NCBI RefSeq assembly: GCF_013410565.1
Contig: NZ_JACCFO010000001.1
Location: 3,348,001-3,412,000, forward strand
Direction of reading: 5' to 3'
DNA from: Streptomonospora nanhaiensis
GTDB taxonomy: Bacteria > Actinomycetota > Actinomycetes > Streptosporangiales > Streptosporangiaceae
Length of the DNA: 64,000 bases
Shown: piece after piece, positions 1 to 14,299 of the stretch
How positions within the stretch are numbered: the first letter of the stretch is position 1
How the letters are laid out: each line of letters opens with the position of its first letter
Notes under the pieces: generated by a model
The model's database searches: none
What the model saw: only the letters and a program-made list of their open reading frames with translations
What the model was told of the DNA's origin: nothing
Made by a program: the position numbers and the translations under genes

Positions 1-1
1 C

Positions 2-1282
<1,281 letters not shown>

Positions 1283-1311
1283 TCCAACGCTAGTCAAGGG
1301 AGGCGCAGCCA

Positions 1312-2070
1312 ATGGCGCTGCCGGAGAACGAGAACGGTGAGGAGCGGCAAGGACCGGTGATTCGCGACAAGCGGCGCATCGATCCCGAGACCGGTGAACT
1401 CCGCACCCCCGAAGGTGCCCAGGGCACCGGCCCGGGCGCCCCGGAGGGCCCCGCCCCGGCCGAGCCCGAGGCCGAACCCGTCATCGGCGACCCGGTCGCC
1501 GACGACGGCGCGCTCCTCAAGGCGCGCGAGCAGGTCGTCGAGCTCACCAACGACCTCAAGCGGGTCCAGGCGGAGTACGCCAACTACCGCAAGCGGGTCG
1601 ACCGCGACCGGGTGGTCGTGCGCGAACAGGCCATGGCCCAGGTGGTCGGCGAACTCCTGCCGATCATCGACGACATCGGCCGGGCGCGCGAGCACGGCGA
1701 GCTGACCGGCGGGTTCAAGTCGGTCGGCGAGGCCCTGGAGGGCCTGGTCGGCAAGCTCGGGCTGAAGAGGTACGGCGAGAAGGGCGACGAGTTCGACCCC
1801 AACGTCCACGAGGCGCTGACCATGGTGCCCTCGGCCGACGTCACGGTGCCCACCGTGATCGAGGTCTTCCAGCCCGGCTACCTGATCGGCGAGCGGGTGC
1901 TGCGCCCCGCCCGCGTGGTGGTGGCCGGCCCGGGTGAGGACGCCGCCGCCGACGACGCCGCGCCCGCCGAGGCGGGCGAGCCGCCCGCCTCCGCCGAGGC
2001 GCCGGGCGAGCCCGGCGCCGACGGCGCGGCCGGTCCCGACCCCAAGGACGGGACCGGCGACGGCACCTAG
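1312..2070 (+). CDS. grpE: Nucleotide exchange factor GrpE
   Basis: Releases ADP from DnaK. The 252-residue product has a long acidic, proline-rich N-terminus (about residues 1-65), a coiled coil (LTNDLKRVQAEYANYRKRV, about 75-95) and the C-terminal beta domain (about 150-200, PTVIEVFQPGYLIGERVLRPA), followed by a further Ala/Glu/Pro-rich tail. It is longer than E. coli GrpE because of these two low-complexity ends, which is common in actinomycetes. A GGAGG lies 8 bases before the ATG. It sits between dnaK and dnaJ. The gap to dnaJ (143 bases) holds a strong hairpin. Confidence 0.97.
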   Translation: MALPENENGEERQGPVIRDKRRIDPETGELRTPEGAQGTGPGAPEGPAPAEPEAEPVIGDPVADDGALLKAREQVVELTNDLKRVQAEYANYRKRVDRDRVVVREQAMAQVVGELLPIIDDIGRAREHGELTGGFKSVGEALEGLVGKLGLKRYGEKGDEFDPNVHEALTMVPSADVTVPTVIEVFQPGYLIGERVLRPARVVVAGPGEDAAADDAAPAEAGEPPASAEAPGEPGADGAAGPDPKDGTGDGT

Positions 2071-2086
2071 CGGGCCCACGGCACGT

Positions 2087-2126
2087 CCGCGGGTCCGGGC
2101 GCCCGCCGCGGCGCCCGGACCCGCGG
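2087..2126 (+). terminator. Strong stem-loop between grpE and dnaJ
   Basis: A perfect 17-base-pair GC stem (left arm 2087-2103, right arm 2110-2126) with a 6-base loop. There is no T-run. It lies 16 bases after the grpE stop and 87 bases before dnaJ, so it may act as a partial terminator, an RNA-processing site or a 3' stabiliser that sets the dnaK-grpE to dnaJ ratio. Function is inferred from position only. Confidence 0.6.
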
Positions 2127-2213
2127 TCCCCGAGGGTGACCCCGGGCGCCGCGGGCACAACCCCAGCAGGCATCATTCGACCATGAGCGCGAAGCGGGAG
2201 AAGGCAAGCGTCG

Positions 2214-3371
2214 ATGAGCACCAAGGACTACCTGGAGAAGGACTACTACAAGGTCCTCGGCGTCTCTAAGACCGCCTCGCAGGACGAGATCAAGCAGTCC
2301 TACCGCAAGCTCGCGCGCGCCAACCACCCCGACGCCAACAAGGGCGACCCCAAGTCCGAGGAGCGCTTCAAGGAGATCTCCGAGGCCTACAACGTGCTGT
2401 CCGACGAGAAGCGGCGCAAGGAGTACGACAACGCCCGCTCCCTCTTCGGCGGCTCCTACCGTCCCGGCGGGGGCACCGGCCCGGGCGGCTTCGACCTGGG
2501 GGACCTGTTCGGCCAGCCCGGCGGCACCGCCGGACCGGCGGGCGGCGAGCGGCTGAGCGACCTGTTCGGCGGCCTGTTCGGCGGGCGCGGGCGCACGGCC
2601 ACGCGGTCCCGGCGGGGCGCCGACATCGAGACCGAGACCCGGCTGACCTTCGCCGAGGCGGCCACCGGTGCCACGCGCTCGTTCAAGCTGAGCAGCGACG
2701 CCGCCTGCCCCACGTGCAAGGGCACCGGCGCCAAGGCCGGGACCTCACCGCGCGTGTGCCCCAAGTGCTCGGGCACCGGGCACGAGAACCAGAACCTCGG
2801 CGGGTTCTCCCTGTCGGAGCCCTGCAGCGAGTGCAGGGGGCGCGGGCTGGTCGTCGACGACCCCTGCCCCACCTGCAACGGCAGCGGCCGCGGCACGAGC
2901 ACCCGCACCATCCAGGCCCGGATCCCCGGCGGCGTCTCCGACGGCCAGCGAATCCGGCTCAAGGGCAAGGGCGCGCCGGGCGAGCACGGCGGACCTGCCG
3001 GAGACCTCTACGTGGTGGTACATGTGCAGCCGCACCCCCTGTTCGGCAAGTCCGGCGACAATCTGACGATCACCGTCCCGGTGACCTTCCCCGAGGCCGT
3101 CCTCGGCGCCGAGGTCCGGGTGCCGACCCTCAACGGCCTCCCCGTCACGGTGAAGATCCCACCGGGTACTCCCAACGGCCGGACGTTCCGGGTGCGCGGC
3201 AAAGGCGCCACCCGGCGCGACGGCACCACCGGCGACCTGCTGGTCACCGTCGAAGTGTCGGTTCCGCAGAGCCTCAGCGGCGAAGCCCGCGAGGCTCTGG
3301 AGAAGTTCCGCGCCGCGACCGCCGACCAGGACCCGCGCAGCGGGCTTGAGGCGCGGGCGAAAGGGGTGTAA
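2214..3371 (+). CDS. dnaJ: Co-chaperone DnaJ (type I Hsp40)
   Basis: Stimulates DnaK ATP hydrolysis and delivers substrate. The 385-residue protein has a J domain (about 1-75) with the HPD tripeptide in ANHPDANKG, a Gly/Phe-rich linker (about 80-125), four CxxCxGxG zinc repeats (CPTCKGTG, CPKCSGTG, CSECRGRG, CPTCNGSG, about 165-230) and the C-terminal peptide-binding domains. All eight zinc cysteines are present. A purine-rich GGGAGAAGG lies about 10 bases before the ATG. The hspR start follows five bases after the stop. This is the DnaJ1 type encoded with dnaK in actinobacteria; a second dnaJ near hrcA would be expected elsewhere. Confidence 0.98.
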   Translation: MSTKDYLEKDYYKVLGVSKTASQDEIKQSYRKLARANHPDANKGDPKSEERFKEISEAYNVLSDEKRRKEYDNARSLFGGSYRPGGGTGPGGFDLGDLFGQPGGTAGPAGGERLSDLFGGLFGGRGRTATRSRRGADIETETRLTFAEAATGATRSFKLSSDAACPTCKGTGAKAGTSPRVCPKCSGTGHENQNLGGFSLSEPCSECRGRGLVVDDPCPTCNGSGRGTSTRTIQARIPGGVSDGQRIRLKGKGAPGEHGGPAGDLYVVVHVQPHPLFGKSGDNLTITVPVTFPEAVLGAEVRVPTLNGLPVTVKIPPGTPNGRTFRVRGKGATRRDGTTGDLLVTVEVSVPQSLSGEAREALEKFRAATADQDPRSGLEARAKGV

Positions 3372-3376
3372 GTGGC

Positions 3377-3811
3377 ATGAGCGATCCCGGGTTCGGCGAC
3401 GACATCCCGGTCTACGTGATCTCGGTCGCCGCCGAGCTGTCCGGTCTCCATCCGCAGACGCTGCGCCAGTACGACCGGCTGGGCCTGGTCTCGCCGGGCC
3501 GGGCCTCCGGCCGGGGGCGCCGCTACTCCATGCGCGACATCCAGATGCTGCGCGAGGTCCAGCGCCTCTCCCAGGAGGAGGGCATCAACCTCGCCGGCAT
3601 CAAGCGCATCCTCGAACTCCAGAACGAGGTGGAGAAGCTGCGCGCGCAGGTCTTCCACCTCGCCAACGAACTCCAGGCGGCGCGCTCGGCCGTGGCCCGG
3701 CGGTCCTCGGCCCAGAGCCAGGCCCAGCCGCGCGGCGGCGAGCTGATCCCGGTGCGCCGCACCCGCCTGACGATCTTCAACACCGCGCCCCCGCCCGACG
3801 ACGACCGGTAG
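3377..3811 (+). CDS. hspR: Heat-shock repressor HspR (MerR family)
   Basis: MerR-family repressor that shuts off dnaK and clpB operons; in Streptomyces it works with DnaK as co-repressor at HAIR sites (established for the family). The 144-residue product has a winged helix (about 8-75: ISVAAELSGLHPQTLRQYDRLGL, then RRYSMRDI) followed by a coiled coil (LELQNEVEKLRAQVFHL) and a basic C-terminus. It starts five bases after the dnaJ stop with no strong ribosome site, suggesting translational coupling. No HAIR-like inverted repeat is seen in the hspR-clpB gap, so clpB may rely on the upstream operon promoter. Confidence 0.96.
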   Translation: MSDPGFGDDIPVYVISVAAELSGLHPQTLRQYDRLGLVSPGRASGRGRRYSMRDIQMLREVQRLSQEEGINLAGIKRILELQNEVEKLRAQVFHLANELQAARSAVARRSSAQSQAQPRGGELIPVRRTRLTIFNTAPPPDDDR

Positions 3812-3925
3812 CGGTTTCCCGGTGCGCGGCCGCACGCGTCGGCCGGCCGGGGGCGGCCGGCGCACTCCACCATGTCCACATCCGCACGGCCATTCGCTCT
3901 GTTCGCGCAAGGGGGGCGGCGACGC

Positions 3926-6532
<2,607 letters not shown>

Positions 6533-6565
6533 CCCCGCGCGCGGATTCTCCGCGCCCGCGCGAAA

Positions 6566-6600
6566 CGGCGGCCCCGGCGCTCCAGGCGCCGGGGCCGCCG
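6566..6600. terminator. Bidirectional terminator after clpB
   Basis: Perfect 15-base-pair GC stem (6566-6580 and 6586-6600) with a 5-base loop. It lies 33 bases after the clpB stop and 50 bases beyond the stop of the convergent small membrane protein, so it can serve both. A smaller GC hairpin (GGCGCGG/CCGCGCC type) sits just before it. Confidence 0.8.
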
Positions 6601-6650
6601 TGTGTTCTGGGGCGGCCGGGCGCGTCGCGGCGCGCCCGTGCCGTCGGGGG

Positions 6651-6860
6651 TCAGAGCACGTCGGTGTCGTCCATGGCCGCGCGGGCGGTGCGGTCGCGGC
6701 GCATCATCATCAGGATGATGGTGATCACGACCACCGCCACACCGGCCACCATGAGGATCATCCCGATCGCGTCGAGGTTGAGGCCCGCGATGTCCGCGGT
6801 GATGCCGTAGGCGAGCACCGCCCCGATGACCATCAGGAAGATGCCGAGTCCGATTCCTAT
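6651..6860 (-). CDS. Small DUF6458-like membrane protein, probable ATA start
   Basis: Two transmembrane helices (GIFLMVIGAVLAYGI and IGMILMVAGVAVVVITIIL) then a basic tail RRDRTARAAMDD. The pattern, short first helix, an ADIAGLNLDAIG loop and second helix, resembles the actinobacterial DUF6458 family, whose members as I recall begin MGIG. Here the matching codon is ATA (6860-6858) and a GGAGG lies exactly 8 bases before it. The frame extends upstream to an ATG at 6962 and passes a GTG at 6914, but those add unlike sequence (PGWCGAERVV) and lack a good ribosome site. With the ATA start the protein has 69 residues. Function unknown. Confidence 0.65.
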   Translation of the reverse strand: MGIGLGIFLMVIGAVLAYGITADIAGLNLDAIGMILMVAGVAVVVITIILMMMRRDRTARAAMDDTDVL

Positions 6861-7086
6861 CTTTGCTGCCTCCGCACCGCCTTGTTTTGCGATCCCGTTT
6901 GCGTGGGCTATCACTACCCGTTCCGCGCCGCACCATCCCGGAAACCCCGCGGCCGCACCCAAATCCCGGCGTCGTGCGAGGTGGGAGCCCTGTGGGGCGG
7001 GTGCGCCGGGTGGTCCCGCGCCCGCCGATCACCGGACGCGGCCGCATCAGGCCGCCCGCCGGCGCGGCCGGGAGCGGGCACGGCTG

Positions 7087-7119
7087 AGCCCGGGGCGCGG
7101 GATGCCGGCGCCCCGGGCT
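7087..7119 (-). terminator. Hairpin downstream of fadE
   Basis: A 12-base-pair perfect stem (7087-7098, 7108-7119) with a 9-base loop, about 80 bases beyond the stop of the minus-strand acyl-CoA dehydrogenase. No T-run, as usual for GC-rich actinomycete terminators. Confidence 0.55.
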
Positions 7120-7198
7120 GACGGTGGGAGGGCGGGGTCGCCGCCCTCCCGGCTCGGAGGGCCGGGCGGCGGGGCGCCCGGCCGAGTGGGGAGAGGAC

Positions 7199-9022
7199 TT
7201 AGAAGGCCGACTCCGGCAGCTCCATGAGGTCCAGGGTGGTGTTCTCCACGACCGCGCGGTCGGCGGCCAGGCGCGGCAGGACCTCGGCGGCGAAGAACCG
7301 CGCGGCGGCGATCTTGCCGGTGTAGAAGTCGCGGTCGGCGGCGTCGGCGCCGTCGATCGCGGCCAGGGCGACCTCGGCCTGGCGCTGGAGCAGCCAGGCC
7401 AGCACCAGGTCGCCGGTGGCCATCAGCAGCCGGGTGGCGTTGAGGCCGACCTTGTACAGCTCGTCGGTCTTCTCGGCGGAGCGCATGGCGTCGCCGACCA
7501 TGGCCTCGACCATCTTCTCGACGTGGACCGCCGCGTCGGCGAGGGCGGAGCGCTCCTTCTTGAGTCGGCCGTTGCCGGCCTCGCTCGCGGCGAACGCCTT
7601 GATCTCGCCGATGAGCTGCCCGAACGCCTGCCCGTTGTTCTTGACGATCTTGCGGAAGAAGAAGTCCTGCGCCTGGATCGCGGTGGTGCCCTCGTAGAGG
7701 GTGTCGATCTTGGCGTCGCGGATGTACTGCTCCAGCGGGTAGTCCTGGAGGTAGCCCGACCCGCCGAGGGTCTGCAGCGACTCCGCCAGCAGCGCGTAGG
7801 AGCGCTCCGAGCCCACTCCCTTGACGATGGGCAGCAGCAGGTCGTTGAGCGCCACGACGGCGCCGTGCTCCTCGCCGGCGTGCTCGGCCATCTGCACGGC
7901 GTCCTGCTGGGTGGCGGCGTAGACCACCAGGGCGCGCAGCGCCTCGGCGTAGGACTTCTGCAGCATGAGGCTGCGCCGGACGTCGGGGTGGCGGGTGATC
8001 GGCACGCGCGGCGCGGTCTTGTCGGCCATCTTGGTGAGGTCGGCGCCCTGCTTGCGCTCCTTGGCGTAGGCCAGGGCGTTGAGGTAGCCGGTGGACAGCG
8101 TGGCGATCGCCTTGGTGCCCACCATCATGCGGGCGTGCTCGATCACCAGGAACATCTGCCGGATGCCGTCGTGCTTGTCGCCCACCAGGTAGCCCACGGC
8201 GGGGTGCTTGGCGCCGAAGGTCAGCTCGCAGGTGGTGGAGGCCTTCAGGCCCATCTTGTGCTCGACGTTGGTGACGTAGACGCCGTTGCGCTCGCCGGGG
8301 TTGCCGTCCTCGTCGACCAGGTACTTGGGCACCAGGAACAGGGAGAGGCCCTTGGTGCCGGGCTTGGCGCCCTCGGGGCGGGCCAGGACCAGGTGGAAGA
8401 TGTTCTCCGTCATGTCCTGCTCGGCCGAGGTGATGAACCGCTTCACGCCCTCGATGTGCCAGGTGCCGTCGCCCTGGTCGATCGCCTTGGTGCGCCCGGC
8501 GCCGACGTCGGATCCGGCGTCGGGCTCGGTGAGGACCATGGTGGCGCCCCAGCCGCGGTCGATCGCCTGCTGGGCGAACCGCTTCTGGGCGTCGTTGCCC
8601 TCGGAGTAGAGGACCTTGGCGAACCCGGGCCCGGCGGCGTACATGTGCACGGCGGGGTTGGCGCCCAGGATCAGCTCGGCGGCGGCCCACACCAGCGAGC
8701 GGGGGGCGTTGAGGCCGCCGAGTTCCGGCGGGAGGTCAAGGTTGTACCAGCCGGCGTCTATGTACGCGCGGTAGGACTTCTTCAGGCTCTCCGGAAGCCG
8801 CACGCTGCTCGTGGCGGGGTCGAAGACCGGCGGATTGCGGTCGGCGTCCTCGAAGGACTCCGCCACGACACCGGTGGCCAGCCGCTCGACCTCCTGGAGG
8901 ATCGTGCGGGCGGTCTCCTCGTCCAGCTCCTCGAACGGGCCGCTGCCCAGCACGTCCTGGCGCTTGAAGACCTCGAACAGGTTGAACTCGAGGTCACGGA
9001 GATTGCTCTTGTAATGCGACAT
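7199..9022 (-). CDS. Acyl-CoA dehydrogenase, FadE5-like (607 aa)
   Basis: FAD-dependent enzyme for the first step of fatty acyl-CoA beta-oxidation. The start at 9022 gives [18 protein letters not shown], which matches the N-terminal helix of long FadE5-type enzymes; the upstream frame is not protein-like. Order: N-terminal extension (about 1-40), acyl-CoA dehydrogenase N domain (about 80-160), middle beta domain ([10 protein letters not shown] at about 170, then FITSAEQ), C-terminal helical domain with [23 protein letters not shown] (about 445-465) and the extra C-terminal domain typical of 600-residue members. It is alone on its strand, with a palindromic operator upstream at 9076-9106. Confidence 0.93.
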   Translation of the reverse strand: MSHYKSNLRDLEFNLFEVFKRQDVLGSGPFEELDEETARTILQEVERLATGVVAESFEDADRNPPVFDPATSSVRLPESLKKSYRAYIDAGWYNLDLPPELGGLNAPRSLVWAAAELILGANPAVHMYAAGPGFAKVLYSEGNDAQKRFAQQAIDRGWGATMVLTEPDAGSDVGAGRTKAIDQGDGTWHIEGVKRFITSAEQDMTENIFHLVLARPEGAKPGTKGLSLFLVPKYLVDEDGNPGERNGVYVTNVEHKMGLKASTTCELTFGAKHPAVGYLVGDKHDGIRQMFLVIEHARMMVGTKAIATLSTGYLNALAYAKERKQGADLTKMADKTAPRVPITRHPDVRRSLMLQKSYAEALRALVVYAATQQDAVQMAEHAGEEHGAVVALNDLLLPIVKGVGSERSYALLAESLQTLGGSGYLQDYPLEQYIRDAKIDTLYEGTTAIQAQDFFFRKIVKNNGQAFGQLIGEIKAFAASEAGNGRLKKERSALADAAVHVEKMVEAMVGDAMRSAEKTDELYKVGLNATRLLMATGDLVLAWLLQRQAEVALAAIDGADAADRDFYTGKIAAARFFAAEVLPRLAADRAVVENTTLDLMELPESAF

Positions 9023-9075
9023 GGGCGCGCTCCGCTGTATCCGGCCGGTGGGTGTGCCGACGCGATCTACTGACT

Positions 9076-9106
9076 GGTAACAAGACCATGTTACTACCGA
9101 GTAGTA
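9076..9106 (-). promoter_or_regulatory. Operator upstream of the acyl-CoA dehydrogenase
   Basis: A perfect 15-base palindrome TACTAC-N3-GTAGTA (9092-9106) overlaps a second inverted repeat, GTAAC-N8-GTTAC (9077-9094). Both lie 55-85 bases upstream of the start codon, in the only AT-richer stretch of this intergenic region. The geometry fits a TetR-family (FadR-like) repressor of fatty-acid degradation. The regulator itself is not encoded nearby. Confidence 0.6.
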
Positions 9107-9185
9107 GTGTCGGCCAGCACGCCCCCGTATCGGTGGGGCGAGAACCCGGTAACGGCCCGGTGACGGGTGCGGCGCCCGCACGACG

Positions 9186-9219
9186 ACGGGGGCGCGGCCG
9201 CCGCCGGCCGCGCCCCCGT
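9186..9219 (-). terminator. Terminator of the flotillin/ATPase operon
   Basis: Perfect 14-base-pair stem (9186-9199, 9206-9219) with a 6-base loop, 34 bases beyond the minus-strand stop at 9253. Confidence 0.75.
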
Positions 9220-9252
9220 CCCGCCGCTGCCCCGGCCGTGCCGGAGGAGGCC

Positions 9253-12200
9253 TCAGCCGCCCAGGCGCCCGGCCGCGCGGTCGATGGCCGACTCCACCGC
9301 GCCCACCCGGTCGGCCAGCAGCCCCACGGCGCCCACCGCCCGGCTCACCGGGTCGTCGCCGTCGCCGCCCAGCGCGCGGGCGCGCCGGAACGCCGCCTTG
9401 ACCTCGGCCCAGCGTGCGGCGCGCGCGGCGTCGAGCGTGCCCCGCAGCTCGGCCAGCTTGAGCAGGTTGGCCTCGGCGTCAGAGGTCAGCGTCTGCGCCT
9501 CGCCCTGGTAGTGGTCGTCCAGCACCGCCTCCAGCTCCGCGTCGTTCATGACCGGCACGATCTTCTCGGCCAGCCGGTTCATGTTGCGGTAGGAGCCCTG
9601 GAGCCGGAACGCCGGCTCGGTGCGCGACTCCTCGGCCTGGGCCGCCGAGGCGATGTAGGCCCGGTTCACCGCCAGCACGACCTCCCGCACCCGCACCAGC
9701 TTGCGCAGCACCGACAGCATCTGCTCCAGCTCCACCGCCGAGTAGGGGTGGCTGAGCCGGTCGGGCCGCGCGGACTCGTCGCCCTGCGCCATGCGCGCCA
9801 GCAGCTCCACGTCGGCGCGCTCGCGCGTGGACAGCGGCGCCAGCACGGGATTGGAGGTCAGCGCGTTCTCGATGTAGCTGAGCCCGAACAGCGCGTCCCG
9901 CCCCGACAGCACGTCGCCCAGGTTGTACACGTCGGCCCGGTTGGCGAGCATGTCGGGCAGCCGGAACCGGCCGCCCCGCTCGGTGTAGGGGTTGCCGGCC
10001 ATGCACACCGCGAACCGCTTGCCGCGCAGGTCGTAGGTGCGGGTGCGGCCCTCCCACACGCCCTCCATCCGCCGCTGGCCGTCGCACAGCGAGATGAACC
10101 GCTGCAGCAGCTCCGGGTTGGTGTGCTGGATGTCGTCCAGGTACAGCAGCGCGTTGCCGCCCATCTCCAGGGCGAAGGAGATCTTCTCCACCTCCTGGCG
10201 GGCGGCGGCGTTGGGGGCGTCGGCCGGGTCCAGCGAGGTCACGCCGTGCCCCAGCGCCGGGCCGTTGACCTTGACGAACACCAGTCCCAGCCGGCTGGCC
10301 ACGTACTCCATCAGCGTGGTCTTGCCGTAGCCGGGCGGCGAGATGAGCAGCAGCAGGCCGCTCTGGTCGGTGCGCTTGGAATCCCCCGCCGCGCCGATCT
10401 GCTTGGCCAGGTTGTCGCCGATCAGCGGCAGGTAGACCTCGTCCAGCAGCCGGTTGCGCACGAACCCGGCCGGCACCCGGGGCCGGTACTCCTCCAGCCG
10501 CAGCCGCGCGCGCTCGCGGGCCACCAGCGCGTTGCGGCGCCGCAGGTAGTCGCGGAACGCGGGGGCGTCCTCGGCGGCGAAGCGGCGCACGCGGGCCAGG
10601 ACCTCGTCCAGGCGGAGCACCATGCGCCGCCCGCTGACGCGCGGGTGGGCGCCCAGCAGGCCGTCGACCACGGCGCTCAGCGGCGCCTCGGAGTCGCGCC
10701 GCTCCAGCCGGGTGCCGCACAGCTCCACCGCCGCCGCCTCGCCCAGGTCGGCCCCCGCGCCGGCGGCGGATTCGGCGGCGGATCCCGTGTCGGCGCCGGT
10801 GCCGGTCAGGGTGCTCGCGTAGGACTCCAGCCAGGCGGTGACGAGCTGGTGGCGGGCGGCGAGGTCGCCGCCGAGCGCCGCGAGGTCGCGCTCGAAGTCG
10901 GCCCGGGAGGCGGCGGCGGTGCCCTCCAGCGCCCGGCCGAACCGGTCCAGCAGGGTGCGGGCGCCCGCGCCGGTGACGAACCCGCCCCGTGCGGCCGCCA
11001 GCTCCTCGGCCAGGTACTCCCCCGCCCCGGCGGCGCCGTCGGCGGGCAGGCCCGCCTCGGCCAGGAACGCGGCGGCGGCCTCGGCCAGCTCCGCGCACAG
11101 CGCGTCGGCGGCCGGCGGGCGGGCCGTCCCGAACGCCGCGCGGGCGCGGGCCAGCGACACCGCCCGCGTGGTCCACGCCGCCCGGTCGGCCTCCGCCGCG
11201 CCGTAGGCCCAGAAGAGCTGGGCGGCGGCGCGCGCCGGGGCGGGGTGGCGCAGGAGGTCGGCGCCCGCGTACAGGCGCAGCAGGGCCGCCAGGATCAGCG
11301 CGGCGTCGTGGTCGTGCACGCCGCGCTCGTAGCCTTCGTCGTAGCGCTCCTCGGCGGCGGCGCGCACCAGCCGCAGCAGGCCGGGCGGCGGGGTGCCGTC
11401 CTCGGCGGCGGCGCGCTCCAGGTCGGCCAGGGAGGCGGGGCCGGCGCCGGACTCCGCCGCGGTCAGCACCGCCACCGCCAGGTACTCGGCGCGGTAGACC
11501 GCGGGCGACTCCGAGGCCAGCGTGCGTTCCCACAGCGCCCGGGTGGCCAGGAAGTCGGGGTCGGTGACGGGCGCGCGGAAGTCGGTGCCGGTGACGGCCA
11601 GCGCCATGGTGCCGTCGGCGGGCACCAGGGTGAGGTCCAGCGGCTGGGTGTTGACCGCGAAGCGGTGCCGGCCCAGGCGGACGGTGTCGCCGTCGTAGAG
11701 GTCGACCCGGTCGCGCAGCGCCCTGCCCGCCTCCTGGCGGGCCGCCTTGAGCCGGCCCGCCAGCTCCTCGGCGCGCACCTGGTCGCCCAGGGCCCGCAGC
11801 TCCTCGGCGGTGGCGCGCACCCGGGCCACCATCGGGTCGGCGGCGAAGTAGGTGTTGACCTCCTCCAGGGAGTCCAGCGCGGCCACGCGCCGGGCCACCC
11901 CGGCCAGGACGCGCCCGGCCGACTCCACCAGCCGGTCGGCGCGCCGCGCCCGCTCGTCCAGCAGCGCCTGCCTGCGCGCCGAGAACGCCTCGTAGACGTC
12001 CTCCCGCTTGGCGGCCAGTTCGGCGAGGAAGTCGTCGAACTCGGCGAAGCGCGACTCCAGGTCCTCCAGGCGCAGCAGCAGCCGGCCCAGCTGGTCGTCG
12101 CAGCGCTCGGGGGTGTCGGCGGCGGCCAGCGCACCCGACACGGCCTGGCCCAGCAGCGCGAACTCCGCGGCGAAGGCCGCGCGGCCCTCGGCCGACAGCA

Positions 12201-14292
12201 GGGCGGTGCGCCGCGCCGCCAGCGCGGCGCGCGCCCGGTTGAGCCCGCCCATGACCTCGCCGACGTGCTCCAGGATGCGGGTGCGCACCCGGGCGTCGGC
12301 GATGTCCAGGGAGCCCACGACCTCGGTGACCACCTCCAGGCCCTCGGTCCGGGCGGCGATGCGCCCGGCCACGGGCTCGGCCTCGGCCACCGCCGTGACG
12401 GCCTCGGCGTCGGCGGCCAGCCGCTCGACCTCGGCCAGGTAGGGGGTGAAGGCGTCCTCGCCCTGGAGGAAGTCCACGGCTCGGCGCCCGGCCGCCGCAA
12501 GCTCTTCGGCCAGGCGCTCGGCCAGCTCGTCCACCCGGGCGGTGTCGGCGTGGCGCAGGTCGCGCACGGTCACCAGGTGGCCCTGGGCGCGGCGCAGCTC
12601 GGTCAGGCGCTCGGTCCAGCCCTCGGCCGTACGCGGGTCGTCGCCGCGCGAGCGCCGCACCAGCGCGGCGACCCGCTCGGCGGCCTCCTCCACCGCCTCG
12701 GCGGCCTGGGCGGTCAGGGCCTGGACGTTCTCGAACTCGTCCAGCACCTGCTCGGCGGTGGCGCGCACCTCGGCGAGGGGACCGGCCAGCCCGCCCAGGC
12801 CGGGCTCGCCCAGCCAGTGGTACCGGTCGGCCATGCGGCGGCAGGCGGCGATCAGCGCCTCGAACACGGCCGTGGAGGGGGTCATGTCGTGGACCATGCG
12901 GGCCACCGACAGGGAGTCGGAGACCGCGCGCACGAGTTCGGCGTTGCCGACGCGCTCCAGCGGGCCGGTGCCCACGGGCTGGGCGGCGGCGTGGGTGTCG
13001 GAGACGAAGGGGGTGCGCCACACCTGGAGCGGGTGCACCCGGGCGGGCTCGTCGGTCTCGGCCCGCAGCACCACCAGGGTGCCGTCGTCGAACAGGGAGT
13101 ACCCGTGGCAGGGGATCGGGGCGGCGACCTCCTTGCGGATGACGTTGTAGGGCAGCAGCAGGCCGCGGCCCTCCTGGCGGGCGTGGAAGACGTAGAGGAC
13201 GTCCTCGCCGTTGGGCGAGCGCACGACCTTCTCGACCTCCAGGTCGGGGGGCACGGCGTCGAACGTCTTCACCGCGCCGGTGGCCAGGTGGTAGCCGCCG
13301 GGGAAGATGATCCCCTGGTCGTCGGGGAGCCGCAGGCACGCCTGCCCGATCCCGTCGAGCCGGACCACGTCCTTGGTGCGGGTGTTGAACACCAGGTAGC
13401 GGGTCTGGGTCTCGTTGTAGGGCAGCACCCGCAGCAGGATCAGCGGGCCGACCCGGGCGTGGGCGATCTCGGCGTCGGCCAGGCTCTGCAGCGGCTCGGC
13501 CACCGGCTCGCTGTAGACCCCCTCGCCGACCTCGGTGTTGTTCTCGACCTTGACGGTGAGGTCGCCGCCGACGGTCTCCACGAACAGCTCGCCTCGCACG
13601 GAGATGTGCGGGTGGCGGCCCTGCACGTGGTCCTCGCGGGTGGCGGGGGTCCACTCGAAGTCGTGGCGGGGCGGGAACACGTGGTCGCGCTCGCCCCGGT
13701 TGTCCAGGTAGGACACCCCGCCGTCGGGGGCCACGGCCCAGCGCAGCACGCGCGCGTCGGTCACGTTCGGGCCGGTCTGGAAGACGGCGAGCAGCTTCTC
13801 CTCGACCCGGCGCAGCTGGAGCAGCCGGGTGTCGCGGTAGTAGCGGTACAGCTCGCCGAAGTCGCGGGCGAATCGGGGGTCGTCCAGCAGCCCGGGCGGA
13901 TCGGCGGGGTCCACGGCGTCGAACCGGAACGCGCCCTCGCCCTCGCCGGGCACGAAGGCGTGCAGCGAGAACACGTCGCCCACGCCGGTCTCGGGCTTGA
14001 GGCCCATGAACACGTTGAAGCCGAACAGCAGCCGGCCGCCGACCGGCACGAGGTCGCGCGGCACGCAGTTGTGCGCGGTGCGGATGCGGGCGGTCCCGGC
14101 CAGCCGCAGCCCGGTGCCGCCGAAGGCGGCCACGCGGCGGGTGTTCAGCTCCTCGGCGCGCTCGGCGAGCCGCCCGGCCTGCTCGGCCAGGCGGGCCCGC
14201 AGCACCTCGTAGGTGCCGGCGTCCAGGCCGCCGGCGGGGGCGGGGGCGGGGTCCGCCGCGGCGGCGGACCCCTCGGTGGCGAGGTCGGTCAC
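9253..14292 (-). CDS. Giant DUF3686/AAA+ ATPase (1679 aa)
   Basis: A very large cytosolic ATPase. Residues about 30-450 look like DUF3686 ([27 protein letters not shown] is read in two pieces around residue 75, then beta-rich sequence with repeated charged turns). Residues about 470-1150 are long Ala/Glu/Arg helices, probably coiled coil. A MoxR-like AAA+ domain follows, with Walker [10 protein letters not shown] (about 1316), Walker [10 protein letters not shown] (about 1377), sensor region [11 protein letters not shown] and a helical C-terminus. Similar proteins are annotated as DNA repair ATPases, a label with little experimental support. It starts seven bases after the flotillin stop, so it is almost certainly translated in concert with it. 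Confidence 0.88.
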   Translation of the reverse strand: MTDLATEGSAAAADPAPAPAGGLDAGTYEVLRARLAEQAGRLAERAEELNTRRVAAFGGTGLRLAGTARIRTAHNCVPRDLVPVGGRLLFGFNVFMGLKPETGVGDVFSLHAFVPGEGEGAFRFDAVDPADPPGLLDDPRFARDFGELYRYYRDTRLLQLRRVEEKLLAVFQTGPNVTDARVLRWAVAPDGGVSYLDNRGERDHVFPPRHDFEWTPATREDHVQGRHPHISVRGELFVETVGGDLTVKVENNTEVGEGVYSEPVAEPLQSLADAEIAHARVGPLILLRVLPYNETQTRYLVFNTRTKDVVRLDGIGQACLRLPDDQGIIFPGGYHLATGAVKTFDAVPPDLEVEKVVRSPNGEDVLYVFHARQEGRGLLLPYNVIRKEVAAPIPCHGYSLFDDGTLVVLRAETDEPARVHPLQVWRTPFVSDTHAAAQPVGTGPLERVGNAELVRAVSDSLSVARMVHDMTPSTAVFEALIAACRRMADRYHWLGEPGLGGLAGPLAEVRATAEQVLDEFENVQALTAQAAEAVEEAAERVAALVRRSRGDDPRTAEGWTERLTELRRAQGHLVTVRDLRHADTARVDELAERLAEELAAAGRRAVDFLQGEDAFTPYLAEVERLAADAEAVTAVAEAEPVAGRIAARTEGLEVVTEVVGSLDIADARVRTRILEHVGEVMGGLNRARAALAARRTALLSAEGRAAFAAEFALLGQAVSGALAAADTPERCDDQLGRLLLRLEDLESRFAEFDDFLAELAAKREDVYEAFSARRQALLDERARRADRLVESAGRVLAGVARRVAALDSLEEVNTYFAADPMVARVRATAEELRALGDQVRAEELAGRLKAARQEAGRALRDRVDLYDGDTVRLGRHRFAVNTQPLDLTLVPADGTMALAVTGTDFRAPVTDPDFLATRALWERTLASESPAVYRAEYLAVAVLTAAESGAGPASLADLERAAAEDGTPPPGLLRLVRAAAEERYDEGYERGVHDHDAALILAALLRLYAGADLLRHPAPARAAAQLFWAYGAAEADRAAWTTRAVSLARARAAFGTARPPAADALCAELAEAAAAFLAEAGLPADGAAGAGEYLAEELAAARGGFVTGAGARTLLDRFGRALEGTAAASRADFERDLAALGGDLAARHQLVTAWLESYASTLTGTGADTGSAAESAAGAGADLGEAAAVELCGTRLERRDSEAPLSAVVDGLLGAHPRVSGRRMVLRLDEVLARVRRFAAEDAPAFRDYLRRRNALVARERARLRLEEYRPRVPAGFVRNRLLDEVYLPLIGDNLAKQIGAAGDSKRTDQSGLLLLISPPGYGKTTLMEYVASRLGLVFVKVNGPALGHGVTSLDPADAPNAAARQEVEKISFALEMGGNALLYLDDIQHTNPELLQRFISLCDGQRRMEGVWEGRTRTYDLRGKRFAVCMAGNPYTERGGRFRLPDMLANRADVYNLGDVLSGRDALFGLSYIENALTSNPVLAPLSTRERADVELLARMAQGDESARPDRLSHPYSAVELEQMLSVLRKLVRVREVVLAVNRAYIASAAQAEESRTEPAFRLQGSYRNMNRLAEKIVPVMNDAELEAVLDDHYQGEAQTLTSDAEANLLKLAELRGTLDAARAARWAEVKAAFRRARALGGDGDDPVSRAVGAVGLLADRVGAVESAIDRAAGRLGG

Positions 14293-14299
14293 CGCCGCC

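Noticed and set aside
3812-3925. HAIR-type HspR operator before clpB
   Set aside because: No CTTGAGT-N7-ACTCAAG-like inverted repeat is present in the gap; GCTTGAGG near 3345 is inside dnaJ and has no partner arm.
7124-9073. A 649-codon plus-strand open frame
   Set aside because: It is antisense to the acyl-CoA dehydrogenase; the translation is Gly/Ala/Val/His runs produced by high GC, with no domain. The minus strand has clear FadE motifs.
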